Counted from the stretch's first letter, positions 1 to 6,392 are shown. The stretch is 10,000 nt of DNA from Flavobacterium sp. (GCF_020217025.1 NZ_JAIWOF010000035.1:1-10000), one strand, 5' to 3'. Notes: a model not told the origin generated them from the letters alone. Numbers and translations: made by a program.

Positions 1-53
1 TCGGTTTGAAAAGCTTTTACTTCTTCAATATGGGCTTTAATCGTTTCTGTCAT
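1..53 (-). CDS. pheS: Phenylalanyl-tRNA synthetase alpha subunit, N-terminal fragment
   Basis: Only the first 17 codons are visible before the window edge, starting at an ATG (complement of 51-53). They read MTETIKAHIEEVKAFQT. This resembles the start of flavobacterial PheS, which opens with a coiled-coil helix of the type 'M-x-x-x-I-K-x-x-I-E-E-x-K-A-F'. PheS would charge tRNA-Phe as part of the (alpha-beta)2 enzyme in the cytoplasm. The nearby cvpA gene supports the call, because cvpA and pheS are often neighbours in Bacteroidota (recalled knowledge). The fragment is too short for catalytic motifs, so the identity rests on the N-terminus and context. A TAnnTTTG element lies 19 bases upstream. 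Confidence 0.6.
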   Translation of the reverse strand, partial: MTETIKAHIEEVKAFQT

Positions 54-72
54 CGCTCGTTGTATAAAGGTG

Positions 73-80
73 CAAATTTA
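73..80 (-). promoter_or_regulatory. Candidate -7 element upstream of pheS
   Basis: Read on the minus strand, the sequence is TAAATTTG, an exact match to the Bacteroidota -7 consensus TAnnTTTG. It ends 19 bases before the pheS ATG, which would leave a very short 5' leader. No TTG (-33 element) is found 17-23 bases further upstream, where a short direct repeat lies instead. The match is therefore only half of a full promoter. Confidence 0.4.
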
Positions 81-90
81 GTTATTTTTA

Positions 91-120
91 GTGATTAGTG
101 AAAAGTGATTAGTAATTAGT
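91..120. repeat. Short interrupted direct repeat (9-mer, GAAAA, same 9-mer)
   Basis: GTGATTAGT at 91-99 is repeated exactly at 105-113, separated by GAAAA (100-104), giving a 14-base period. A degenerate partial copy, AATTAGT, follows at 114-120. It fills the gap between the stop codon of the 118-residue gene and the candidate pheS promoter. The same layout with a different 9-mer occurs at 494-516. No coding or strong hairpin potential is evident. Confidence 0.6.
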
Positions 121-121
121 T

Positions 122-478
122 TTAATCAATCAATTCTTTCTCTAAAAAGTAGCTTACAATTGCTTCTTTCATTAACACGGCTTGCTCGCCTGCTTTTAGT
201 GGTGGCAATTCTTCTTTTACTTTGTAATGTGGCCAACCGTCGTTGTCGAAATATTCAAATTCGTAGTACCCATAAGGTTCTAACAATCGACAAATGGCGA
301 TGTGCATTAAATTTACTTTTTCGTCTTTTTTGAAGGTAGCGTGAATTTTTCCTAATTCTTGCACCCCAATTAAGTAGATGATTCCCTCTAAATCAAGGGT
401 TTCACCATCTGCAAATTTGTTTGATAATATAGTGACAACGCTTTCCCAACGCTGTTTTAATTGTTCGTCTCTAGACAT
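122..478 (-). CDS. Conserved hypothetical protein (118 aa), flavobacterial type
   Basis: A small, acidic, soluble protein without signal peptide or membrane segment. It has an ATG start and a TAA stop. It begins with a charged helix (MSRDEQLKQRWE) and a segment (residues about 28-45) predicted to be helical. An aromatic-rich stretch follows at about 69-86 (YGYYEFEYF, then DGWPHYKV), and the end is helical (about 95-118). I recall close relatives as a short, highly conserved, uncharacterised family in Flavobacteriaceae, but I cannot assign a function or domain name. The gene lies between pheS and cvpA. A promoter with both -33 and -7 elements can be proposed upstream at 545-577, overlapping the divergent cvpA promoter. 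Length, the intact frame and composition support a real gene. Confidence 0.85.
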   Translation of the reverse strand: MSRDEQLKQRWESVVTILSNKFADGETLDLEGIIYLIGVQELGKIHATFKKDEKVNLMHIAICRLLEPYGYYEFEYFDNDGWPHYKVKEELPPLKAGEQAVLMKEAIVSYFLEKELID

Positions 479-493
479 GTTTTATAGATGAAA

Positions 494-516
494 GAAAAAA
501 GAGAAAAGAAAAAAGA
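494..516. repeat. Purine-only interrupted direct repeat (9-mer, GAAAA, same 9-mer)
   Basis: GAAAAAAGA at 494-502 is repeated exactly at 508-516, separated by GAAAA (503-507), again with a 14-base period. It is the core of an unbroken purine tract (490-516) in the 5' region of the 118-residue gene. It has the same architecture as the repeat at 91-120, although the 9-mer differs. The region would be transcribed as a pyrimidine-rich leader of the minus-strand gene. Confidence 0.55.
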
Positions 517-536
517 CTATTCCCAACTTTCTATAT

Positions 537-544
537 TAGATTTG
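537..544 (+). promoter_or_regulatory. Candidate -7 element for cvpA
   Basis: TAGATTTG matches the TAnnTTTG consensus. Transcription would begin near position 551, leaving a leader of about 70 bases before the cvpA ATG at 621. No TTG is present 17-23 bases upstream, so the -33 half is missing. The element directly abuts the minus-strand -7 element at 545-552. Confidence 0.35.
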
Positions 545-577
545 CAAAGATAATCGATGGTTTTGTTTTTTACACAA
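545..577 (-). promoter_or_regulatory. Candidate promoter of the 118-aa gene
   Basis: On the minus strand, TTG (complement of 575-577) is followed after 22 bases by TATCTTTG (complement of 545-552). This fits the flavobacterial pattern TTG-N17-23-TAnnTTTG, although the spacer is longer than the usual optimum near 19. Transcription would start near 538 and run through the purine/pyrimidine tract to the ATG at 478. It is the only candidate in the window with both promoter halves. Confidence 0.45.
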
Positions 578-620
578 TCTATCGTCTTTGTTCTTGATTC
601 TTTCATCTATTTTCTTTCAA

Positions 621-1142
621 ATGAGTTTTATTGATATTATTTTTGCGGTTTTGTTGGGTTTTGCGGTTTATAAAGGGTTGAAAAACGGACTTTTTGTAGA
701 AGTTTCTTCGTTTGTAGCTTTGATTTTAGGGATTTATTTAGCGATTAAATTTTCAAATTTAGTAGGCGCTATTTTTACTGGATTTGTACCAAGTTGGAAT
801 CCGAAATACATTGAAATAACCGCTTTTATCATTACATTTTTAATGGTTGTAATTGGAATTCATTTAAGCGCAAAAATTCTAACCAAATTAGCGGATTTTG
901 CTTTTTTAGGTTGGATAAACAAATTCGCTGGTGTGATTTTTAGCTTATTGAAAACGATTTTAGCATTGAGCATTGTGCTTTTTATTTTTGAAAAAATCAA
1001 CATCAACAACATGCTACTTTCTAAAGAAACACAAGACAATTCTATTTTTTATAATCCAATTCAGAATATTTCAAAAGCAATTTATCCTACGATTGAGGGT
1101 TGGTATGATAGTTTGAAGAAGGAAGTTGAGAGTGAGAAATAA
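621..1142 (+). CDS. cvpA: CvpA family membrane protein
   Basis: A 173-residue inner-membrane protein with four hydrophobic segments at about 2-20, 26-45, 63-85 and 103-123, followed by a charged tail of about 50 residues. The pattern KGLKNGLFVEV after the first helix and NKFAGVIFSLLK before the fourth are typical of the CvpA family (first named for colicin V production; the molecular role is not firmly known). The frame is open from a TTG at 588, but the ATG at 621 gives the usual family N-terminus (MSFIDIIFAV) and is preferred. It is the only plus-strand gene in the window and ends 3 bases from the convergent glycosidase gene, with no room for a conventional terminator. The call is firm for family, not for function. 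Confidence 0.88.
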   Translation: MSFIDIIFAVLLGFAVYKGLKNGLFVEVSSFVALILGIYLAIKFSNLVGAIFTGFVPSWNPKYIEITAFIITFLMVVIGIHLSAKILTKLADFAFLGWINKFAGVIFSLLKTILALSIVLFIFEKININNMLLSKETQDNSIFYNPIQNISKAIYPTIEGWYDSLKKEVESEK

Positions 1143-1145
1143 TAG

Positions 1146-1871
1146 TTATTCTGTAACACCGATTATTACACCAAAATTCCCATCGATTTGTTTCCAATTT
1201 TTCTCTGGAAGATAGGTTCTTGATACAAATCCATCTAAGTATAAGGCATTTTTACAGCCAAGTTTTTTAAAATATTCGGCAAAATCATAAAAATTGATTT
1301 CCTTTTTTGAAATAGCAAATACAATTTGATTGTTTGGTAAAATTCCCACACCATTACGAATATTCAAATTGGTTGAATTCTTTTTAAATGCAGTATGAAT
1401 TTCGCCATCAATTACCAACATTGGTCCCGATTGCGTTGCGTATTTTATCATTCCATTGTTTATAAAATCTTCTGTTTTGCAAATCATTGGATTTTTGTCC
1501 GTTGTTAAATAAAAAACACCATTAGGTTTTAAATAAAAATTGCCATTTCCGTTTAAAGTATCTATTTCTGATTTAATGATTTTATTCTCGATATATAGTC
1601 CTTGTGGTGAATTGTCTTTTTTATACATTCCGCCATTCATTGAAAATAGTAGCTTTTTGTTTTTAGTTTTTAGCCAAGAAATTAAGTTTTCAGCATTTTT
1701 AAAATGCTCGCCTTTTTCATTTTTCCAAAAAAATTCTAAGTTTTGTTCTTTTGGATTCACAATATAACTTACAAATCTATCATCTTCATTAGATGGTTTA
1801 CCAAATTGATAAAACCCAACAGAAATTGTTGCTGTGATTAATAAAATTATGAATGTGGCTTTTTTTGACAT
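1146..1871 (-). CDS. Phosphodiester glycosidase family protein (NAGPA/DUF2233 type)
   Basis: A 241-residue protein with an N-terminal membrane segment or signal anchor (about 6-22) and the conserved blocks of the NAGPA/DUF2233 family. These are NGGMY (79-83), TQSGPMLVIDGEIH (146-159), RNGVGI (172-177) and LYLDGFVSR (210-218). Family members such as E. coli YigE and the domain of the mammalian uncovering enzyme act on sugar phosphodiesters or exopolysaccharide-type substrates. The substrate here is unknown, and export to the periplasm or cell surface is inferred from the N-terminus. The gene starts 7 bases after the batE stop and is probably its co-transcribed last gene. It is very AT-rich: two hand-counted 60-base lines hold 12 and 14 G/C, fewer than in any Bat core line I counted. 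This suggests a different history from the core bat genes. It is intact, with no missing block. Confidence 0.85.
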   Translation of the reverse strand: MSKKATFIILLITATISVGFYQFGKPSNEDDRFVSYIVNPKEQNLEFFWKNEKGEHFKNAENLISWLKTKNKKLLFSMNGGMYKKDNSPQGLYIENKIIKSEIDTLNGNGNFYLKPNGVFYLTTDKNPMICKTEDFINNGMIKYATQSGPMLVIDGEIHTAFKKNSTNLNIRNGVGILPNNQIVFAISKKEINFYDFAEYFKKLGCKNALYLDGFVSRTYLPEKNWKQIDGNFGVIIGVTE

Positions 1872-1878
1872 GATAAAA

Positions 1879-2640
1879 TTATTCCTTCACTTCCTTAATC
1901 GCTTCTTTGTCAATCCACGCTTTTGTTTTGTCGGTTAGTTCTACTTGTTTCCAGTTGCCTAATTCTTCTAAAACGAAAACTTTTGTGCCTTCGTGAAGCG
2001 TTACAACATCTTCAGAACTATTTTTTGGTTCCGTTTTTAAAGTGGTTGATTCAGCAAAAACGATGGCTGGATTGTAATTTGTATCGAATTTCTTCTGTAA
2101 AAAAGCAGAGAAAACGGTTACTCCAATTCCTATTAAAAACAACAAAAACAAACTGAAAAAAGCGCGTTTTAGAAACACGGTATTTCCAAAATAATAGCCT
2201 AAAAACGAAAGTAAACTTAGGAAAGCAACAAAAACCGCAATCCAAGCCCAAGTATCATAATGAAATGTACTTGTGAACTCTTTCACCATTTTCTTAAAAC
2301 CTACTTCTGGAAGGATTTTAATATCGTCTATTGCTGTTTTTTGAGCAAATGACAGATTAGTTTGTATAGCTTCGTCATCTGGGTTTAAAAGCAATGCTTT
2401 TTCATAATTGTAAATCGATGGTGCTACTTTTCCAAGTTTGTAATAACAATTCGCAATATTAAAATATAAATCAGCCGATTCGTTGCCTTGATTAGCAATA
2501 CTTTCGAAAGATTGCAACGCTTGTTCGTAATCGCCTTTGTTGTATAAATCGTTAGCTTTTTTGAAAGTAGCGTCGATGGATTCACTTGCATTGGCAAATG
2601 AAATCAAAAACAAAAGGAATAGTATAAATTTATTTTTCAT
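1879..2640 (-). CDS. batE: BatE: TPR and SH3-like domain membrane protein
   Basis: A 253-residue protein. It has a cleavable-looking signal peptide (about 1-18, ending FANAS). Two TPR units follow at about 23-90, with a good second repeat (SADLYFNIANCYYKLGKVAPSI and LNPDDE). Two membrane helices lie at about 132-150 and 160-180, and a C-terminal SH3-like beta domain at about 190-250 (GTKVFVLEELGNWKQVEL). This architecture and its place after BatD define BatE of the Bacteroides-type aerotolerance operon. The TPR region and the SH3-like domain probably both face the periplasm, serving as a scaffold for other Bat proteins or cell-wall material (inference). Its ATG overlaps the batD stop by one base (TAATG), indicating translational coupling. 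The glycosidase gene follows after 7 bases. Confidence 0.92.
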   Translation of the reverse strand: MKNKFILFLLFLISFANASESIDATFKKANDLYNKGDYEQALQSFESIANQGNESADLYFNIANCYYKLGKVAPSIYNYEKALLLNPDDEAIQTNLSFAQKTAIDDIKILPEVGFKKMVKEFTSTFHYDTWAWIAVFVAFLSLLSFLGYYFGNTVFLKRAFFSLFLLFLIGIGVTVFSAFLQKKFDTNYNPAIVFAESTTLKTEPKNSSEDVVTLHEGTKVFVLEELGNWKQVELTDKTKAWIDKEAIKEVKE

Positions 2641-4424
2641 TATTTCAATTGTTTTTCAAGTTCTGAAATTCGTTCCACAGCTCGTTCAAAATCATTGGTC
2701 ATGGCAATATCGGTTGCTGGAGCGTATCGTGCAAATTCGCAATCGTTCATTAATTCCATAAATCGATTAATACTTTCTTCAGATGCGTTTCTTTGTTGTA
2801 ATAATTCGATTATATTGTCTTTGCTCATTTCAACCGTTTCGATATGTAATTTGGCTTTCAAAAAGTTGTGTAATGCCTTTTCCATTGCCATATAGAACGG
2901 AACTTTGTCGCCCATTTGTTTTTTGGCTTCCGACAAATATTTCTTCACTAATCGGTTATTATTTCTAACTCGGTTTCCAACCATATCAGCATCTTTAGCC
3001 TCTTTTTGTTTTTTAACAATCATCACAATCGGAATCAATAATAATGGCGCTAACAACAAACTATAAAATAGTCCCGAACCTAAGAAATCCTCTCTAGAAG
3101 CAGAAACAAATTCCGTTTTCAACTTATTAAATTGGAATACTTCTTTTTTCTGAATGGCTTGTTTATTCGTGCTTGGTGTGTTGGCTACAAACGTTGCATC
3201 ACCTTCAGCTACATCAATAGTGATTTCTTTTGATGTGATGGTTTTATAGGATTTACTTACCAAATCGTAATACGAAAACTCCATCGGTTTAATTGTGTAT
3301 TTTCCTTTAAACTGTGGAATAATCGTGTATTTGTCCGAAACTTTTCCTACCATACCTGTTAATGGTGTTTGTACATTTTCGGTATGTGATGGTTCGTACA
3401 TTTCTAATGCAGTTGGCACCACTGGTTTTGGTAAAGTAAATAATTTTAAGTTTCCTTTTCCCGAAACACTTACTTCTAAATCTAACGATTCACCTGCTTT
3501 TAAAGCTGTTTTAGAAGGTATTACTTTGAAATCAAAATCACCTACAGCTCCAGCAAAACTTTCAGGTTTTCCGTTTTCTGGAAGTGGTTTTACGTTGATG
3601 GTTTGTGTTCCTGTGGAAAGTGATTTTTCAACCATGCGCATTTCGTATTCTCCAAACCAATCGCGACGACCTGTTGGCACCTCAGCATCTAAATCGATTT
3701 TGAAAGGTTCTATGGTTTTAGCGCCCGATTCTAATGGATATAAAATCACTTTTCGAAGCACTACCATGCTGTAATCTTTGCCATTGTATTTTCCACGTTC
3801 TGCACGCAATTGCTTCATGTCGATATACTGACTCCAGAAATCATTATACTTTGGTGCTTTGAAATTTCTGAAATTCCCAACAGTAGAACGAGGTTCAAAA
3901 TACAACTTGTAAACTACTGTAACGGGTTCGTTTACAAACGGATTTTTTGTAGATAATTCGGCTACCAAATGAATCCCTTCTCCATAATTCACATTTGTTG
4001 GTTGTTGGCCTGGATAGGTTGGCATTTGGATAGGATCGGTAATCGTAATTTTTATAGGTGCTGATTTGTAAACTGTTCCATCATATTCAATTGAAGCAGC
4101 ACCAATAGTAAAAGTTCCTTTTTTAGTTGGGGTTAAATAGTAAATGACTTGGGTTGAAATTTCTCTTTTTTGGTTCACTCTACCATTTATAATCGTAATT
4201 GAAGTTTGGTTTCCTTTATTGATGAAAGGTCCTTCTGCTTTAAATCCGGGAAACTTTGGAGCTACAAAATTATCACCTTCATTATTGATAGAAAAAACCA
4301 ATTGGAATCGTTCGTTTAGTCCATAAGAACTTCTTTCTGTTTGCGCTTCAAATTTTACTTGAGCGGAAACAGACAAAGCCGATAGAAAAAAAAGTACAAT
4401 ATGTATTTGCTTTAAAAATTTCAT
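2640..4424 (-). CDS. batD: BatD: oxygen-tolerance family membrane protein
   Basis: A 594-residue protein with a signal peptide (about 1-21, ending SVSAQ). A long beta-rich extracytoplasmic region (about 22-445) resembles three Ig-like domains, then a single membrane helix (about 452-471) and a helical cytoplasmic domain (about 472-594). The N-terminal pattern (YGLNERFQLVFSINNEG, then FPGFKAEGP) and the YYLTPTKKGTFTIG block are characteristic of the BatD family. The cytoplasmic domain ends with a segment (ELMNDCEFARYAP) similar to a block in the partial BatD-like protein at the right edge of the window. Length and order are normal for Bacteroidota. The role is assembly with BatA/BatB at the membrane, not proven biochemically. 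It overlaps batE by one base and follows the short BatD paralogue by 18 bases. Confidence 0.94.
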   Translation of the reverse strand: MKFLKQIHIVLFFLSALSVSAQVKFEAQTERSSYGLNERFQLVFSINNEGDNFVAPKFPGFKAEGPFINKGNQTSITIINGRVNQKREISTQVIYYLTPTKKGTFTIGAASIEYDGTVYKSAPIKITITDPIQMPTYPGQQPTNVNYGEGIHLVAELSTKNPFVNEPVTVVYKLYFEPRSTVGNFRNFKAPKYNDFWSQYIDMKQLRAERGKYNGKDYSMVVLRKVILYPLESGAKTIEPFKIDLDAEVPTGRRDWFGEYEMRMVEKSLSTGTQTINVKPLPENGKPESFAGAVGDFDFKVIPSKTALKAGESLDLEVSVSGKGNLKLFTLPKPVVPTALEMYEPSHTENVQTPLTGMVGKVSDKYTIIPQFKGKYTIKPMEFSYYDLVSKSYKTITSKEITIDVAEGDATFVANTPSTNKQAIQKKEVFQFNKLKTEFVSASREDFLGSGLFYSLLLAPLLLIPIVMIVKKQKEAKDADMVGNRVRNNNRLVKKYLSEAKKQMGDKVPFYMAMEKALHNFLKAKLHIETVEMSKDNIIELLQQRNASEESINRFMELMNDCEFARYAPATDIAMTNDFERAVERISELEKQLK

Positions 4425-4442
4425 TTTCGTTTTAGTCGTTCT

Positions 4443-5627
4443 TTATTTTACAATAATTGAAAACTCTTTAGACTTTATTGATTTGTGTTGTTGACTAATT
4501 TCGTCGTAAAAATAGAAATCTATTGATTTAAATTCTATTTTACCATCCATAATTGCTTTTAACTTATATGTTCTTGAGGCAATTGTTTTAATTTTAGTTT
4601 CGTCAATTGTATTCTCATTTTGTATTACATCTGAAACAACCTCAATTCCATTGGGTAATCTCAATTTAGGAATCATTTCGTCTTCTAAAAAACCTTCTCC
4701 ATAAACTTGAATCTGAACTTCAAAAATTTTATTTTTTCTAATTGAAGCTTTCTCTGGTTCTATAACATCAATTTTATAATTTCCGTAAGGATAAACATAA
4801 TTATAGGGTAATCTAAAGTTTTCAAAGTTTTGAACCTTTATTCTCTCTGAAACCACTGGAATTATTTTTCTTGCTGCCTTTAAAATACTTTCGTTTTCAA
4901 TTTCAGAAACTTCTTTATTATAATGAACAATAATTTTATTGTGAATATAGGTATCATATAATTCTTTAAAGCGCAATACGTCAGTCCTAATCACAACACA
5001 ATTGTATTCTTTTCCGTTATAATCAGCTAAAAAAGGGGCATCGGCATTTTCTGAAATTGAATAAATAAAAAAATCGTCTACATATTCTTTTTCAAAATCT
5101 AACTGTATCGAAGATGGCCTAATATCTTTATCATAATACAATTTATATTTTACTGTAATTGGCTGATAGCGATGCGGTTTATAATTTGAAATTTCTGGAA
5201 TTATAAAAAGTTTGTTTTCTGTATTTAAAGGATCATTTTCAATCGTTTCACCTTTAACATTTATAACAATTGGATTGGATTGATACTCTTTACCATTATA
5301 GTCAAAAGTTACTTTTTCTATTGTTGATAATCCAATTCTTTTAGGCTTTAAATAGTACTTGTGAGTTACTTTTGCTGACTTAATTCCATTTTTTATAGTT
5401 ACCGCACTAGCTATGCTTTTTTGAGAATAAAAATCAAAATCTTTGAACGTTGGCTCAATCAATTCGGCATCGTTGGTGTTAATTTCAAATTCAACCGTTA
5501 GTACATCAAAAAAACCTATTTCTGTGCTTGAAACTTTTTCGGAAATAATTATTTTCTCTTCTTGAGAAAATCCCCATTGAGAGTTAAAAGCAAGAAATAA
5601 AACAACTATTTTTTTTATAGAATTCAT
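4443..5627 (-). CDS. Short secreted BatD paralogue without membrane anchor
   Basis: A 394-residue protein with a signal peptide (about 1-22, ending GFSQ). It aligns by eye over its whole length with the extracytoplasmic part of BatD. Matching blocks are HKYYLKPKRIGLSTI (89-103) with IYYLTPTKKGTFTI of BatD, YNGKEYQSNPIVINV (110-124) with YDGTVYKSAPIKITI, and the end YFYDEISQQHKSIKSKEF (372-389) with YYDLVSKSYKTITSKEI. The protein stops where BatD's third Ig-like domain ends, so it lacks the membrane helix and cytoplasmic domain. It is probably a soluble periplasmic partner. The frame is intact, with a normal ATG and no downstream remnant of the missing domain before the batD start, so it does not look like a simple broken copy. 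It starts 6 bases after batC. Its base composition is poorer in G/C (14-15 per 60 in three counted lines) than batD (24-26 in two lines). Confidence 0.85.
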   Translation of the reverse strand: MNSIKKIVVLFLAFNSQWGFSQEEKIIISEKVSSTEIGFFDVLTVEFEINTNDAELIEPTFKDFDFYSQKSIASAVTIKNGIKSAKVTHKYYLKPKRIGLSTIEKVTFDYNGKEYQSNPIVINVKGETIENDPLNTENKLFIIPEISNYKPHRYQPITVKYKLYYDKDIRPSSIQLDFEKEYVDDFFIYSISENADAPFLADYNGKEYNCVVIRTDVLRFKELYDTYIHNKIIVHYNKEVSEIENESILKAARKIIPVVSERIKVQNFENFRLPYNYVYPYGNYKIDVIEPEKASIRKNKIFEVQIQVYGEGFLEDEMIPKLRLPNGIEVVSDVIQNENTIDETKIKTIASRTYKLKAIMDGKIEFKSIDFYFYDEISQQHKSIKSKEFSIIVK

Positions 5628-5633
5628 GATTAA

Positions 5634-6392
5634 TTACCAATCTTTTTCATTTGAAACCGGACGTGCTTTTACTTTCTTCGCATTCACTTTGTCCTGCACT
5701 TTCTTCTCTGCATTATTAACTGCATCTAAAATATTATCGATGCGTTGTTTGTCGGCGCCACTAGGTTTTGGATTTTCGTTTTTGTCTTCTTTTTTCTCTC
5801 CGTCACCTTTGTCTTCTTTTTTGTCTTCGCCTTTATTCTTGTCTTGATCTTTTTTGTCGTTTCCTTTATCGTTTTTGTTGTTTTCTGGCTGTGGCTTTTT
5901 ATCTTGGCCTCCTCCACCTTTATTGTCTTTTTTATTGTTTTTTGGAGGTGGATTGTCTTTTTTCTTTCTTTTTGCCAAAGCGTAATTGTAACGCGTTTCT
6001 TCGTCATTTGGATTATTTCTCAACGCATTCTTATAGGCTTCCGCTGCCGCCTCATAATTTTTATCTAACATGAAGGTGTTGCCCAAATTATGATAAATTC
6101 GGTGCTTTTCTTCTTTCGTTTTCGCGTGTTCCAAAGCTTGAATATATCGAATTTGCGCTTCGCCTTGTTGGTTTTGACGATACACACTATTTCCTAAGTT
6201 GTATCCAGCAGTTGCTTTTTTAGGTGATTTTTTCGATTCGGTTACACGAAAATCAGCTTCGGCATCAGCGTATTTTTTTTCTTTAAATGACTGATTTCCA
6301 TTATAAAGATTTTTGTCTTTTTCTTGTCCGAAAAGCAAAACACTATTCAACAATAGCACTATGTAAAGTATCTTACGCATGTTTTTTTTCAT
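5634..6392 (-). CDS. batC: BatC: TPR protein with charged low-complexity linker
   Basis: A 252-residue exported protein. It has a signal peptide (about 1-23, ending LLFGQ) and about three TPR motifs (about 27-59, 61-94, 98-131; for example YHNLGNTFMLDKNYEAAAEAYKNALRNNPND). A Lys/Asp/Asn/Glu/Gly-rich linker follows at about 141-210. The C-terminal peptide at about 213-252 (RIDNILDAVNNAEKKVQ, ending EKDW) is recognisable in BatC proteins of related genomes. The gene overlaps the 3' end of batB by 20 bases if the first ATG is used. An in-frame ATG at 6380 would shorten the signal peptide by four residues and the overlap to 8 bases, and both starts are plausible. TPRs probably mediate contact with other Bat proteins in the periplasm. 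Confidence 0.92.
   Translation of the reverse strand: MKKNMRKILYIVLLLNSVLLFGQEKDKNLYNGNQSFKEKKYADAEADFRVTESKKSPKKATAGYNLGNSVYRQNQQGEAQIRYIQALEHAKTKEEKHRIYHNLGNTFMLDKNYEAAAEAYKNALRNNPNDEETRYNYALAKRKKKDNPPPKNNKKDNKGGGGQDKKPQPENNKNDKGNDKKDQDKNKGEDKKEDKGDGEKKEDKNENPKPSGADKQRIDNILDAVNNAEKKVQDKVNAKKVKARPVSNEKDW
5763..5972 (-). repeat. Low-complexity K/D/N/E-rich coding tract in batC
   Basis: The tract encodes residues about 141-210 of BatC, almost entirely Lys, Asp, Asn, Glu, Gly and Pro with irregular repeats such as DKKD, NKND and GEDKK. On the DNA level the coding strand is strongly purine-biased. This opens long reading frames in other frames and on the opposite strand, which are not genes. 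Disorder is expected for this segment. Confidence 0.8.

Noticed and set aside
561..590. Alternative cvpA promoter with TTG at 563-565 and a -7-like site at 583-590
   Set aside because: The downstream half reads CGTCTTTG and lacks the TA of the consensus, so it is weaker than the element at 537-544.
588..620. Upstream TTG start for cvpA adding 11 residues
   Set aside because: The ATG at 621 gives the standard family N-terminus and is a better start codon. The extra residues (MFLILSSIFFQ) do not match the family start.
1138..1150. Perfect 5-base hairpin at the convergent gene ends as a terminator
   Set aside because: The stem is only A-T pairs and has no following T run in either direction. 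It is unlikely to be stable.
3295..3774. A 159-residue plus-strand open frame inside batD
   Set aside because: It lies fully antisense to conserved BatD sequence, has no recognisable domain, and has no promoter or plausible start context.
4443..5627. The short BatD paralogue as a pseudogene or frameshifted part of batD
   Set aside because: It has its own signal peptide, start and stop, an uninterrupted frame and complete domains. No leftover helix or cytoplasmic segment follows it, and the full batD gene is intact next to it.
5726..6073. Three overlapping open frames of 93-107 residues, two on the plus strand and one on the minus strand, inside batC
   Set aside because: They are antisense or frame-shifted readings of the K/D-rich linker. 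Their products are low-complexity (F/V/L-rich or K/T-rich), and BatC is well supported in this stretch.
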